Counted from the first letter of the stretch, positions 34,652 through 44,040 are shown. The stretch is DNA of 64,000 nucleotides from Thermohalobaculum sp039180675 (GCA_039180675.1 JBCDDC010000009.1:76416-140415), one strand, 5' to 3'. Notes: a model not told the origin generated them from the sequence alone. Made by a program: numbers and translations.

Positions 34652-36010
34652 TCAGGTCATCAGGCGTGGGTCCCAGCGATAGTTGGTCAGATTCTCGTGG
34701 CCGTTCTCGGTGATCAGGACCTGGTTTTCGAGCTTGATCGAGAACTCGCCCGGGGTGTTTTGGATCAGCGCCTCGACGCAGAGCATCATGCCCGGTTCGA
34801 GCACATAATCGAACTCGCCGTCCTCCCACATCTCGGGGTATTTGATCAGCGGCCACTCATCGCAGAGGCCGACGCCGTGCATCTTGCAGCCGTAGCGGCC
34901 CTCCTGGAACTCGTCATCCAAGAGGTGGCCGCCGTGGGAGAGCTCTTTGAAGCTCACGCCCGGCGCCAGTAGTTCGGTGTTCTCTTCCACATGGGCGACT
35001 GCGTATTGGTAGAGGCGGCGCATCTCATCCGTCGGTTTGCCATCGCCGATGAACCAGGTGCGCGAGATATCGGCGCAGAGCCCGTAGGCGCCGATCAGAT
35101 CGGTGTCGAGCCCGCAGATCTCGTTGTTCTGGATCACGCGGGGGCCGCATTCCTGGAACCACGGGTTCGTGCGCGGACCGGAGGCGAAGAGCCGGGTCTC
35201 GATCCACTCGCCGCCGCGCTTGATGTTCTCGGCATGGAGCACCGCCCAGACCTCGTCTTCGGTTTTACCCGGCTCGCAGGCCTGCTCCATCTCCCAGACA
35301 GCGGCCTCGCAGGCGTGCATGCAGCAGCGCATGGCGAGGATCTCATCGGGGCCCTTGATGGAGCGGGCTTTCTCAGTCACCTCTTCGCCTTCGGTCACCT
35401 CGATCCCATTTGCGACCAGCGCGCGGTAACCATCGACCATGATCTTGTCGACGCCGAGGCATTTGTTGCCAGGTGCGTGCTCGGCCATCATCTCTACGAC
35501 CTCCGCGATGAAGCTCGAGGCGCGCTGATGGGTTTTGTCGCCGGTGGAGAAATAGAACATCGCCGCCCCGCCGCGGACCTCCTTAACCAGCGGATTGAAG
35601 TCAGACAGGAAGGAATAGGCTGCCCCCTTGTACTCCCAGAGGCACATATGGCCATCTGCGCCGACGAAGAGCGCGCGGAACGGGTTGTGGGTGTTCCAGA
35701 GCTGCATGTTGGAGCTGTCGGTCGCATAGCGGATGTTCAGCGGATCGAACAGCAGCAGACCGGCAAGGTCGCGCTTGACGATCTCGCTCACAAGCCGGGC
35801 GTGGCGGAAGCGGCGCATCTCGGGCAGGTCCGGCATCTCGAGCATCGCGGCCTCCCATTCGGCGAAGGCGAGCGGCGTCGGGCCGATCTCGGCGCGGTCA
35901 TTGTCGCGCGGGGTGCCATCGGGGCGCAGGTCGGGATCGACATCGCGGGCCGGGCGGCGGGTCGGATCGACCCTGCGGCTTTCGACCGAGAATGTGGATG
36001 GCTTGTTCAT
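34652..36010 (-). CDS. dddP: Dimethylsulfoniopropionate lyase DddP
   Basis: A 452-residue M24-metallopeptidase-fold enzyme. Long segments match DddP as I know it: FDPLNIRYATDSSNMQLWN, HAENIKRGGEWIETRLFASG and YGCKMHGVGLCDEWPLI. The metal-ligand set is present as two Asp in DTDLIGAYG, one Asp in ADISRTW, His in KMHGVGL, and Glu in CVEALI and KLENQVL. DddP cleaves DMSP, a major marine algal osmolyte, to dimethyl sulfide and acrylate. It is transcribed alone and diverges from the methyltransferase/DUF3445 pair, with 166 bases between. Confidence 0.93.
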   Translation of the reverse strand: MNKPSTFSVESRRVDPTRRPARDVDPDLRPDGTPRDNDRAEIGPTPLAFAEWEAAMLEMPDLPEMRRFRHARLVSEIVKRDLAGLLLFDPLNIRYATDSSNMQLWNTHNPFRALFVGADGHMCLWEYKGAAYSFLSDFNPLVKEVRGGAAMFYFSTGDKTHQRASSFIAEVVEMMAEHAPGNKCLGVDKIMVDGYRALVANGIEVTEGEEVTEKARSIKGPDEILAMRCCMHACEAAVWEMEQACEPGKTEDEVWAVLHAENIKRGGEWIETRLFASGPRTNPWFQECGPRVIQNNEICGLDTDLIGAYGLCADISRTWFIGDGKPTDEMRRLYQYAVAHVEENTELLAPGVSFKELSHGGHLLDDEFQEGRYGCKMHGVGLCDEWPLIKYPEMWEDGEFDYVLEPGMMLCVEALIQNTPGEFSIKLENQVLITENGHENLTNYRWDPRLMT

Positions 36011-36176
36011 CGCGCTCTCCCTCTGCTCTTCTGAGGCTGAACTTCTCTCGCCGCCGCCGCAATCCCGTTTTCGTCACGACATGTCGCGAATGGGCAAGTT
36101 GAGAGGGGCTGGGGCCGCGGCGCAGGCGGGGAGCCGGCACTTGACCTGCCGGGGCGGGGGCCTGAGAAGGGCGGGC

Positions 36177-37397
36177 ATGGACCCGGTGAAACGCCAATAT
36201 GAGACCTATCCCTATCCGGCGCGCAACCCCGCAGACGAGGCGACGCGGCTGATTGAGGGCTCGCCGTCGCATCCGCTGGAGATCGACCATTTCCTGTTTG
36301 GCGGCACGCGCGACTGGCGCCAGCCTTTTCGCGCGCTGGTCGCGGGTGGCGGCACCGGCGATGGGCTGATCATGCTGGCGCAGAAGCTAGCCGATATCGG
36401 CTGCCCGGCCGAGATCACCTATCTCGATCTGTCAGAGGCCAGCCGGGCAGTGGCAGAGGCGCGGGCGGCGGCGCGGGGGCTCTCGGGCATCAGGTTCCTG
36501 ACCGGGGATCTGCTGTCCGCGCCGGACCATGGGCCCTTCGATTACATCGACTGCTGCGGAGTGCTGCACCATCTGCCTGATCCCGACGCAGGCTTCCGCG
36601 CGCTCGCGGCCGCACTGGCGCCAGAGGGCGGGATCGGGCTGATGGTCTACGCGCCCCATGGCAGGGCAGGGGTCTATCCGCTGCAGGAGGCGTTCGGAAC
36701 GCTCTTGAAGGAGGATACGCCTGAGGAGCAGGTGACCCTGGCGCGCGCAGCACTCGCGCGGCTCTCGCCTGCGCATCCTTTTGTCCGCAACCCGTTGCTG
36801 GGCGATCACAAGGACGGAGATGCAGGACTTTACGACCTGTTGCTCCACAGCCACGATCGGCCCTATTCGGTGGAGGATCTGGCCGGTGCGCTTGGATCGG
36901 CGGGCCTCGCGATCGTCTCCTTCGTTGAGCAGGGGTGCTATGATCCCGCGCGCTATCTGCCGCGCGAGGAGGCGTTTCGCGACCGGCTTGCCCGGCTCGA
37001 CCCGCTGGCGCAGGCAGCGCTGGCGGAGAAGCTTGCCGGGAACATGAAAACCCATGTGGTCTACGCTGCGGCGAAAGACCGGGCGGGCGGTCTGATGGCC
37101 AACGGGCGGCAGCCGGGCCAGGTGCCGCATCTGCGCGGGGTCTCTCCCACGGGGCTCGCGAAGCAGATCAAGGCCAAGGGCCATGTTCCGGTGACGCTGA
37201 AGAGCCTCGAATTCCGGGTCAGCCTGCCCCGGGATGCCGCGCCCCTGATCGCGCAAGTAGACGGGCGGAATACGCTACAGCGGATCGCGGCTGGCGCTGG
37301 CCTCGACTGGATCGCCTTCCTGCAGATCTGGGGCGCAGTGCATCGTGAACTCACGGGCTTCAACCTGCTGAACTACTCTCAGGGCGCACGGCTGTGA
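36177..37397 (+). CDS. SAM-dependent methyltransferase, class I, with a C-terminal extension
   Basis: A 406-residue protein. The SAM-binding motif I is ALVAGGGTGDGLIMLA (residues about 45-60), followed by ITYLDLSEASRAVAEARA and the post-motif DYIDCCGVLHHLPDP. Residues from about 300 on form an unassigned extension ending with a winged-helix-like part (NTLQRIAAGAGLDWIAF). The ATG at 36177 has a GAAGGG ribosome binding site. The stop overlaps the next gene by 4 bases (GTGA). The substrate is unknown. Confidence 0.82.
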   Translation: MDPVKRQYETYPYPARNPADEATRLIEGSPSHPLEIDHFLFGGTRDWRQPFRALVAGGGTGDGLIMLAQKLADIGCPAEITYLDLSEASRAVAEARAAARGLSGIRFLTGDLLSAPDHGPFDYIDCCGVLHHLPDPDAGFRALAAALAPEGGIGLMVYAPHGRAGVYPLQEAFGTLLKEDTPEEQVTLARAALARLSPAHPFVRNPLLGDHKDGDAGLYDLLLHSHDRPYSVEDLAGALGSAGLAIVSFVEQGCYDPARYLPREEAFRDRLARLDPLAQAALAEKLAGNMKTHVVYAAAKDRAGGLMANGRQPGQVPHLRGVSPTGLAKQIKAKGHVPVTLKSLEFRVSLPRDAAPLIAQVDGRNTLQRIAAGAGLDWIAFLQIWGAVHRELTGFNLLNYSQGARL

Positions 37398-38278
37398 CAT
37401 CGCCCTGGGTGATGGGCCACGCGCTCGATACGCCGTTCATGCAGACGCGCACGGCACATCCACCGGGCATCACGCCATTGGACCCAGCGGAATGGATCAG
37501 AGTGGACCCGGATTTTGCCGCGCAGATGGCCTATCGCAGCCGCCTGCTGGCCGATGTGCCCGAGGTGGTTCTGGAGGCGCAGGATGGGGCCGGGCCGCTG
37601 ATCCGGGAATTCTACCATGCCATGATCGCCCACCTGGCCGGACGCTCGGACTACATGATCGAAGGCGATGAGATCATCCGGCCGGACGGGGTGCAGATTC
37701 CCTGCGACCCGGCCCGACCACTGGAAACCATCTGCAACCTGATCGCCGACGATATCTGCCTGCTGCTCCCCGATGCGGAGGCGGGCGAGTACATCCTCGT
37801 CGCAGGACTGCTTTGCTTCCCGTCCCGCTGGCTCCTGAGCGAAAAGATGGGCCGGCCGCTCACAGTGATCCACGAGCCGGTGCCCGAATACGACGCGGAT
37901 CTCGCGCGGCGGGTGAACCGGCTGTTCGAGGCGATCCGCCCCGGGCGGCCGATGGTGCGGGTCAACTGGCTGATCCATGCCAGCGCCGAGCTGCACCTGC
38001 CGCTCGGCCTCTCGGACAAGCTAGTCGCCGAGGCAGACCCGGAGTGCGGGCTCTACCTGCGCACGGAACGCCAGACCCTGGTCCGGCTGCCTGAGACCGG
38101 CGGCGTGGTCTTTGGCATCAAGACCAGCATCTGCCCGCTCGACCGGCTGACACCTGATCAGTCAGCCGCACTGATGCGCGAGCTCGAAGTGAAACACCGC
38201 CATCCGGCGCTTGCGGAAGAGGATGACCCGGTGCTTGAGGTCGCCCGCGATCGCCTCTCGGCTCAGGCGATGCGCTAG
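37394..38278 (+). CDS. DUF3445 protein, haem-dependent oxidative N-demethylase family
   Basis: A 294-residue protein. The stretch LQ-free core RVDPDFAAQMAYRSRLLA, the C-terminal RTERQTLVRLPETGGVVFGI and IKTSICPLDRLTP are characteristic of DUF3445. Members bind haem and oxidatively remove methyl groups from amines such as dimethylamine; this knowledge comes from other organisms. It starts with GTG inside the stop of the methyltransferase gene, so the two are translated together. Linkage to methylated-amine and DMSP genes in this window is suggestive. Confidence 0.82.
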   Translation: MTSPWVMGHALDTPFMQTRTAHPPGITPLDPAEWIRVDPDFAAQMAYRSRLLADVPEVVLEAQDGAGPLIREFYHAMIAHLAGRSDYMIEGDEIIRPDGVQIPCDPARPLETICNLIADDICLLLPDAEAGEYILVAGLLCFPSRWLLSEKMGRPLTVIHEPVPEYDADLARRVNRLFEAIRPGRPMVRVNWLIHASAELHLPLGLSDKLVAEADPECGLYLRTERQTLVRLPETGGVVFGIKTSICPLDRLTPDQSAALMRELEVKHRHPALAEEDDPVLEVARDRLSAQAMR

Positions 38279-38355
38279 CTCCTTCGCATTGGCGGTTGAT
38301 TGAAGCCGCCCGCTTGGCTCAACTAGGCCCATCGAACCAGCGAAGGCGCCCGCCC

Positions 38356-38865
38356 TTGGATATCCACATCGACCCCGCGATCCTGTTCCGTATGGAGATC
38401 TACAAATCCCATGTCGAACTGGTCCGCCGCAGTCAGGAGCGCCGCTTCGAGATCCTGCGCTATTCCTTCGCCGGGCTTGCGACTTACTACGCGTTTCTGA
38501 TGACGCTGCGCGCGCCCAGCGTGGTCTGCACCCACACGGCAATCACGCTGGTCTGGATCCCAATCTTCTTCCTGACGATGGTCTTCCTCTACATCTCCAT
38601 CGTGAACCGCAATATTGCCAAGCACGGGCAGTTTCTGAAGTATCTGTTCGACAATGCGATGAACAAACATGGGCTTGGGCCGAACCTCTATAACGACTTC
38701 ATAAACGCCTATGAGCCCAGTACGATCGAACGGCTGCTGGAGCGGGGCCGGCTGCACTACACCCAGCTCGTGGTGCTCGCGATGATCGGAGGTGTCATCG
38801 CGCTCTTCCTCGCGCTCGGGGTCGATCCGTCCGATCCGATTTGCCAACCGAAAGGAACGTCATGA
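38356..38865 (+). CDS. Membrane protein of unknown function
   Basis: A protein of about 169 residues with three predicted helices (YSFAGLATYYAFLMTL, ITLVWIPIFFLTMVFLYISI and VVLAMIGGVIALFLALG). The start is uncertain: a TTG at 38356 has a GAAGG site 9 bases upstream, a TTG at 38296 is also in frame, and an ATG comes later at 38392. The stop overlaps the rhodanese gene in an ATGA arrangement. I do not recognise a family. Confidence 0.6.
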   Translation: MDIHIDPAILFRMEIYKSHVELVRRSQERRFEILRYSFAGLATYYAFLMTLRAPSVVCTHTAITLVWIPIFFLTMVFLYISIVNRNIAKHGQFLKYLFDNAMNKHGLGPNLYNDFINAYEPSTIERLLERGRLHYTQLVVLAMIGGVIALFLALGVDPSDPICQPKGTS

Positions 38866-39254
38866 AACGCGTCAAGGATATGGTGGCCGAGGCTAATGAA
38901 CATGTCGAACATGCGCCCGCGGCCGAGATGCTGGACCAGCACGGCGCCGAAGGGGTGACCTTCGTCGACCTGCGTGACCCGCGCGAGTTGGAGCGCGACG
39001 GCATGATCCCCGGCGCCTTCCACTGCCCGCGCGGCATGCTGGAGTTCTGGATCGATCCCGAAAGCCCTTACGCCAAGCCGCAGTTCCAGACCGGCAACAA
39101 GATCATCTTCTACTGCGCGTCGGGCTGGCGCTCGGCCCTCTCGGCCAAAGTCGCCCATGACATGGGCCTCGCCAACGTCACCCACATCTCCGATGGTTTC
39201 GGCGGCTGGAAGAAGGCCGGCGGGCCAGTGGGAGAGAAGCCGATCAAGAAGTGA
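38862..39254 (+). CDS. Rhodanese-like domain protein
   Basis: A 130-residue single rhodanese domain. The active-site loop is IFYCASGWRSA with the catalytic Cys near residue 89. The substrate-strand motif is FVDLRDPRELE. The C-terminal end is FGGWKKAGGPVGEKPIKK, a sequence that reappears in degenerate form about 0.5 kb downstream. An AAAGGAACG ribosome binding site precedes the ATG at 38862. It may handle persulfide sulfur. The electron or sulfur acceptor is not known. Confidence 0.88.
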   Translation: MKRVKDMVAEANEHVEHAPAAEMLDQHGAEGVTFVDLRDPRELERDGMIPGAFHCPRGMLEFWIDPESPYAKPQFQTGNKIIFYCASGWRSALSAKVAHDMGLANVTHISDGFGGWKKAGGPVGEKPIKK

Positions 39255-39610
39255 GCTTGCGATCTAGCCTCTGTTTTCTTTGCTTGTCTGCAAGCCCGGC
39301 TTTGGCAGAGGTTTGCGACAAGGGACCTTCGATCAGTGTCCCATATCTTCCACCCATCGAACTCGTCGTTCTTCTAGCAAGTGCTGGTGCGATTTTGGCG
39401 GGCAAAGTCTGGCCGCACATATTGATTTCAGTCTTTGCGGGCTTCGGTTTGCTGGTCTCAACCTTGCTATGGCTCGATCCGATCGAAATGGATTTCCAAG
39501 CGCGTATTGAGGGCTGTCAAGGTGATCCAGTTGAGGGTATTCTGATCTCGCTTGGCTTCCTCTGTTGGTCACTGTACTGGGCCATTATCAAGCCCAGATT
39601 GAGCGCATAG
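39251..39610 (+). CDS. Small exported or membrane protein of unknown function
   Basis: A 119-residue protein with a signal-peptide-like start (CFLCLSASPALA), then hydrophobic spans at about 35-57 and 58-75 and a third near residues 95-113. It begins with GTG overlapping the rhodanese stop. The DNA is more AT-rich than nearby genes. I do not recognise the family. It separates the intact rhodanese from its degraded copy. Confidence 0.5.
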   Translation: MSLRSSLCFLCLSASPALAEVCDKGPSISVPYLPPIELVVLLASAGAILAGKVWPHILISVFAGFGLLVSTLLWLDPIEMDFQARIEGCQGDPVEGILISLGFLCWSLYWAIIKPRLSA

Positions 39611-39689
39611 CTGAACAGGAGACCAAGTTTTCAACGATGAGCAGACCCTGATCAGCGGTACCGTTCGCTTCTTTGCGCAGGAGCGTCTT

Positions 39690-39806
39690 GCGCCAACTGC
39701 ACATGCAATGCTGATGGTCCTGAGGAGCGTGCCCAACACTTCCGACCGTTTCGGTGGCTGTATGAAGGCCGGTGGGCTGGTTCGAGAGAAGCCCGTCAAG
39801 AAATGA
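39690..39806 (+). pseudogene. Degenerate 3' fragment of a rhodanese gene
   Basis: Frame reading into TGA 39804-39806 gives FGGCMKAGGLVREKPVKK, nearly the same as the last 18 residues of the intact rhodanese gene at 38862-39254, with the same stop position. Weaker similarity extends upstream to about 39690 (for example PNTSDRFGG against VTHISDGFGG). No start codon, active-site Cys or complete domain is present. It is best read as the remnant of a tandem duplication. The left limit is approximate. Confidence 0.7.
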
Positions 39807-39895
39807 ATCGGCCTGCAGTGAGTTGCGCAAAATAGATCTCGCTTCGCGCGGCAGACACGTTAAATAGCGGCCGAACGGCGATATTGAGAGGGGCC

Positions 39896-40945
39896 ATGGC
39901 GCGCAATATTCTGATACTCGGGGCGTCCTACGGCTCGCTTCTCGGCACCAAGCTTCTGATGGCCGGCCACAACGTTACCCTGGTCTGCAGGCGCAAGACG
40001 TCCGAGCTGATCAACCGCGACGGGACTGAGGTGCGGATCAAGCTGCGCGATGAGGCCGTGCACCGGGCGATCTTCTCGCGCGATCTGCCGGGGCAGGTGG
40101 ACGCTGCGCCACCCGAGGATGTCGATCTCGAACGCTATGATCTGGTCTGCCTCGCGATGCAGGAGCCTCAGTACACGAACCACACGATCCGGGTCCTGAT
40201 GATCAAGATCGCCGAGGCGGGGCTGCCCTGTCTTTCGATCATGAACATGCCCCCGCTGCCGTATCTGAGGCGCATTCCGGCGCTCAGCGCGATGGATCTG
40301 GAGGAGGCGTTCACCAACGCCCAGGTGTGGGAGCGGTTCAGGCCGGGTCTCGTCTCGCTCTGCTCCCCCGACCCGCAGGCGTTCCGCCCGCCGGAGGAGG
40401 CAGCCAATGTCCTGCATGTCGGGCTGCCCACGAACTTCAAGGCCGCGACCTTCGAGGACGACACCCACAACGAGTTGCTGCGCGATCTTGAGGCCGACAT
40501 CGCCGCCGTCACGCTCGACGGCAAGGATGTGCCGGTGAAGCTGAAGGTGTTCGACTCGCTTTTCGTCCCGCTGGCGAAGTGGTCGATGCTGTTGACCGGG
40601 AACTATCGCTGCATCACGCTGCACGAGCCTCAGGCAATCCGCGATGCGGTGCATGGGGATCTGGAGCTCTCGGCATCGATCTATGCGCATGTGGATGCTA
40701 TTGCGCGCAAGCTCGGGGCCGACCCGGGTGATCAGGTGCCTTTCGAGAAATACGCGAAGGCGGCCGAGAGCCTGTTAAAGCCCTCGTCTGCTGCCCGCGC
40801 GGTCGCCGCTGGCGCACCGTTCATCGAGCGGGTCGATCTGCTGGTGAAGCTGATCTCACACCAGCTTGAGATGCCGCATCCCGAGATTGATCGGACGGTC
40901 GAGACCGTTGATCACAAGCTGGACGAGACGATCTTGCCCGGCTGA
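39896..40945 (+). CDS. Ketopantoate reductase-like NAD(P)-binding protein
   Basis: A 349-residue protein. The N-terminal Rossmann motif reads ILILGASYGSLLGTKLLMAG, a slight variant of GxGxxG. The central and C-terminal regions resemble the ApbA/PanE family, with conserved lysine-rich turn NFKAATFEDD. The ATG at 39896 follows a GAGAGGGG ribosome binding site. The true substrate is not clear. It is not obviously part of an operon. Confidence 0.65.
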   Translation: MARNILILGASYGSLLGTKLLMAGHNVTLVCRRKTSELINRDGTEVRIKLRDEAVHRAIFSRDLPGQVDAAPPEDVDLERYDLVCLAMQEPQYTNHTIRVLMIKIAEAGLPCLSIMNMPPLPYLRRIPALSAMDLEEAFTNAQVWERFRPGLVSLCSPDPQAFRPPEEAANVLHVGLPTNFKAATFEDDTHNELLRDLEADIAAVTLDGKDVPVKLKVFDSLFVPLAKWSMLLTGNYRCITLHEPQAIRDAVHGDLELSASIYAHVDAIARKLGADPGDQVPFEKYAKAAESLLKPSSAARAVAAGAPFIERVDLLVKLISHQLEMPHPEIDRTVETVDHKLDETILPG

Positions 40946-41056
40946 TGCCGGATTGACTGGCCTGCGTCCGTAGGATCCGCCATAGCGATGCGCCTTGCCG
41001 CGCGATGTGGCATTTGTAGCAGGTCGCGAAATCTAACCTAATGAGGGAGACCGGTG

Positions 41057-42163
41057 ATGGATCAGTCGCAGGAAGAGAAGCTCGTCATCCGCCGGTCTGT
41101 CGACATTTATGTCTCGCTCGCCCTGATCACGCTGCTCGGCTATCTCGCGATTGACCTGATCCTGCCCTTCGTCTCGATCCTGCTCTGGTCCGTGATCCTC
41201 AGTGTGGGGACCTACCCGGCCTATGCGGTTCTGGCGAAATGGCTCGGGGGGCGGAGCAGCCTGGCCGCAGCCGTAATCGCAGTGCTGCTGCTCTCGATCC
41301 TGCTGTTGCCCATGATCCTGATCGCGCAGTCGATCGTCGACTCGGTGGCGACGATTGCCGAACGGGTCGCGAATGACGATCTGAGCGTGCCGCCGCCGAA
41401 TGCCTCGGTCGCCGAATGGCCTCTGATTGGCGAGGAACTGCATGCGCTGTGGAGTCGGGCGTATCTGAACCTCGAAAGCGTGCTGCAGCAGTTCGCGCCG
41501 CAGCTCAAATCGGCGGCCGGATCCGCGATCAGCATCGGAACCTCGCTGCTGTTCGGTCTGCTTCAGTTCGCAATGGCGATCGTCTTCGCAGCGGCGCTTC
41601 TGATCTATACCGAGCCGCTGAGCGAGGCGAGCGGGATCGTTGCGAGACGTGTCGCCAAGACGCGCGGGGCGGAGTTTCTGAGGATGGCGAGCGCGACGAT
41701 CCGCACCGTCTCGCGCGGGCTGATCGGGATCGCGATCGCACAAGGTGGCGCGGCGTCGATCGGCTTCTTCGTGGCTGGTTTCCCGCTTGCCGGGGTTCTC
41801 TCGGTTCTCGTGATCGGGGCTGCGCTTGTCCAGTTCCCCGCGCTCGTGATCATCCCGAGTATCATCTATGCGTGGAGTGAGATGACCACCGGCGGGGCGC
41901 TGATCTTCACGGCCTACATGCTTCCCGTGCTGCTGCTGGACAACATTCTCAAGCCGGTTCTGATGGCTCGTGGGCTGACGACGCCGATGATCGTGATCTT
42001 CATCGGGGTTCTAGGGGGCACATTATCAGCCGGTCTGCTCGGCCTCTTCACCGGCCCGGTCATTCTGGCCGTTGTCTATGAGATGATACAGATCTGGGTG
42101 CGCAGCATCGATCCGGGCGATACGGTTGCACAGCCGGGCGTCGCATCCGAGCCTGGGGATTAG
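41057..42163 (+). CDS. AI-2E family transporter (UPF0118)
   Basis: A 368-residue inner-membrane protein. It has about eight predicted helices in the 4+4 pattern of this family, with a hydrophilic insert at about 100-135. The conserved ending contains LLDNILKPVLMARGLTTPM and GGTLSAGLLGLFTGPVILAV. The family includes autoinducer-2 exporters and ion transporters. A GAGGGAGACC ribosome binding site precedes the ATG. The actual substrate is not predictable. Confidence 0.85.
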   Translation: MDQSQEEKLVIRRSVDIYVSLALITLLGYLAIDLILPFVSILLWSVILSVGTYPAYAVLAKWLGGRSSLAAAVIAVLLLSILLLPMILIAQSIVDSVATIAERVANDDLSVPPPNASVAEWPLIGEELHALWSRAYLNLESVLQQFAPQLKSAAGSAISIGTSLLFGLLQFAMAIVFAAALLIYTEPLSEASGIVARRVAKTRGAEFLRMASATIRTVSRGLIGIAIAQGGAASIGFFVAGFPLAGVLSVLVIGAALVQFPALVIIPSIIYAWSEMTTGGALIFTAYMLPVLLLDNILKPVLMARGLTTPMIVIFIGVLGGTLSAGLLGLFTGPVILAVVYEMIQIWVRSIDPGDTVAQPGVASEPGD

Positions 42164-42192
42164 GTCGCCTCCAACGTCACCCACATGAGTCG

Positions 42193-44040
42193 TTACTGAT
42201 AGATCAGCTTCGTCTCGGCGCCTTCTGCGATCTCAACGCCCGTGATCGTCAGCGTCTCGATGCTCTTCTTGGTGAAGAGGAGGCGGGAGAGCGGGTTGAT
42301 CAGGTTGCTCTCGATCCGGTTGCCGATGCCTCGGCCGCCGTCGAGCAGCTCGAAGGTACACGCGGCCTCAAGCTCATCTTTCGCTCCAGGTGTGAGGATG
42401 ATCTCGACACCATGCTCCTCGCGGACTGCATCGATCACGCGCCGGACGACAGCGTCGAAAATAACACCTGAGCTGCGTGTATTAATAAACTGGAATGGAA
42501 CGATATTCTGCCCCAGTCGGTTCATCAGTTCGGGTCGCTTGAGGTTGTAGCGGAAGTGATCGGCGACCGCGCGGGTCAGCTTCTCCTCGAGCACCTTATC
42601 GGTGTCTGACGGAAGGACCGTCTGGCCCGAGTTCGAAGACTTGTCGCCGCCTACGACACCCACGTTCGAGGTGAAGATGATCAGTGCCTCGGAAAAGTAC
42701 CCGGTCTCGCCCCGGCTGTCCGAGAGGCGGCCATCGTCGAGGATCTGCAGGAACATATCCAGGATCCGCGGGTGGCCCTTTTCGATCTCGTCGAACAGGA
42801 ACACGCCGAACGGGCGGGCGCGAACCGCGTTGACCAGTTCCCCGCCGTTCTCGTGGCCGGGTGCACCGGCTGGCGGGCCGATCAGGCGGCCGATCGCCTC
42901 CTCGTTCATGAATTCGGACATGTCGAAGCGGTTCATCGCCGTCTCGTCGCCGAACATCACCTCGGCGACCGCTTTTGCGAGTTCGGTCTTACCGACACCG
43001 GACGGGCCGACGAAGAACAGGATGCCGCGCGGGCGCGTGCCCCGGTTTGTGGTCTGCGCCCCGGAGAGCCCCATGATCGAGCGCACCAGAATGTCGTAGG
43101 TCCGCTCGAGCGCGCGTGGCTGACCCTTCACCCGGCGCTCCAACACCTCTTTGGAGTCCTGAACCCGCTGGCGCATGACCGGCGATGTCCAAGGGTTGCG
43201 GTTGGTGCCCAGGATGTAGTGGCGCAGCGCCTCCGAGAGGTCGGCAAGGCCGATCTTCTCTGCCCTGGCAAGATCCACCACCGACAGCATGTCCATCAGC
43301 ATCATTCCCTCGCAACCGACGGCGAATTGCTCGACCATCTTCGCCTGCTTGTCGAAGGGCAGGGAGCTGTAGTCGTGCAGGCCGCTTGCGAGGAAGGTCA
43401 TGAAGCTGATCCGGTCGCTCAGATCCGGGTAGCCAACCACCATGTCCCGCAGCGATGGATTGCGGGTCGTGAACCATTCCGGCATGTCGCCCAGCCGTTC
43501 GACCACCCAGATGATCGGGTTTCTGGGCGGGCTCTCCCATTCGGACTCGGGCCGCGAAGGAGCGGGCGCGCGGGACAGCTTGTCCAGCGTCACGAACAGA
43601 TGATCCAGATCGTCGCCGCCCTGGCGCAGGGCCATCGACGCGTAGTCGAAGAGCAGCGCCATCGGGATGCGCGCTTCGTTCATCACGCGCCGGCAAAGAT
43701 CGGCGATCTCGCGCGGGGTGACGGCTGTCTGGCCCAGCTCGAAACCAAGATCCGACAGGATTTCCTTGAACCGCTGGTCGCACTCGTCATGGATCTTCAA
43801 ACCGTCGACCGGGTCATGCAGCAGGAGAAGTTTATAGCCCTGCTGCTCCAGCACGCTCCAGACCGCGCATTCGAAAGGCGCGAACTCGATCTCGGTGCCA
43901 CGGTTCAGCGGATAGACGTCGCGCACATTGCCAGACAGCACGAATTGAGAGCGGATCGAGAGCCCGGTCGAGAGTTCCGAAAACCAGGCCGGGGCCACGA
44001 AGTCCAAAAACGGCGAAGCGTCTTGCTGCTGGTCGTCCAT
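42193..44040 (-). CDS. Clp/Hsp100-like AAA+ ATPase with atypical N-terminal half
   Basis: A 615-residue protein. The C-terminal module (about 310-615) matches the second AAA+ ring of ClpB/ClpA. It has Walker A GPSGVGKT (345-352), Walker B VFLFDEIEK (413-421), sensor 1 FTSNVG (456-461), an arginine-finger region RPELMNRLG and a sensor 2-like GGRGIGNRIES. The N-terminal 300 residues are unlike ClpB. They contain RSQFVLSGNVRDVYPL, a strand ending LLFDYA and IIWVVERLGDMPEWF, which may be a degenerate AAA module without a P-loop. The start ATG has a GGAGGG site. It is divergent from a DyP/P450 operon, so it may remodel or load a protein of that system. Confidence 0.85.
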   Translation of the reverse strand: MDDQQQDASPFLDFVAPAWFSELSTGLSIRSQFVLSGNVRDVYPLNRGTEIEFAPFECAVWSVLEQQGYKLLLLHDPVDGLKIHDECDQRFKEILSDLGFELGQTAVTPREIADLCRRVMNEARIPMALLFDYASMALRQGGDDLDHLFVTLDKLSRAPAPSRPESEWESPPRNPIIWVVERLGDMPEWFTTRNPSLRDMVVGYPDLSDRISFMTFLASGLHDYSSLPFDKQAKMVEQFAVGCEGMMLMDMLSVVDLARAEKIGLADLSEALRHYILGTNRNPWTSPVMRQRVQDSKEVLERRVKGQPRALERTYDILVRSIMGLSGAQTTNRGTRPRGILFFVGPSGVGKTELAKAVAEVMFGDETAMNRFDMSEFMNEEAIGRLIGPPAGAPGHENGGELVNAVRARPFGVFLFDEIEKGHPRILDMFLQILDDGRLSDSRGETGYFSEALIIFTSNVGVVGGDKSSNSGQTVLPSDTDKVLEEKLTRAVADHFRYNLKRPELMNRLGQNIVPFQFINTRSSGVIFDAVVRRVIDAVREEHGVEIILTPGAKDELEAACTFELLDGGRGIGNRIESNLINPLSRLLFTKKSIETLTITGVEIAEGAETKLIYQ

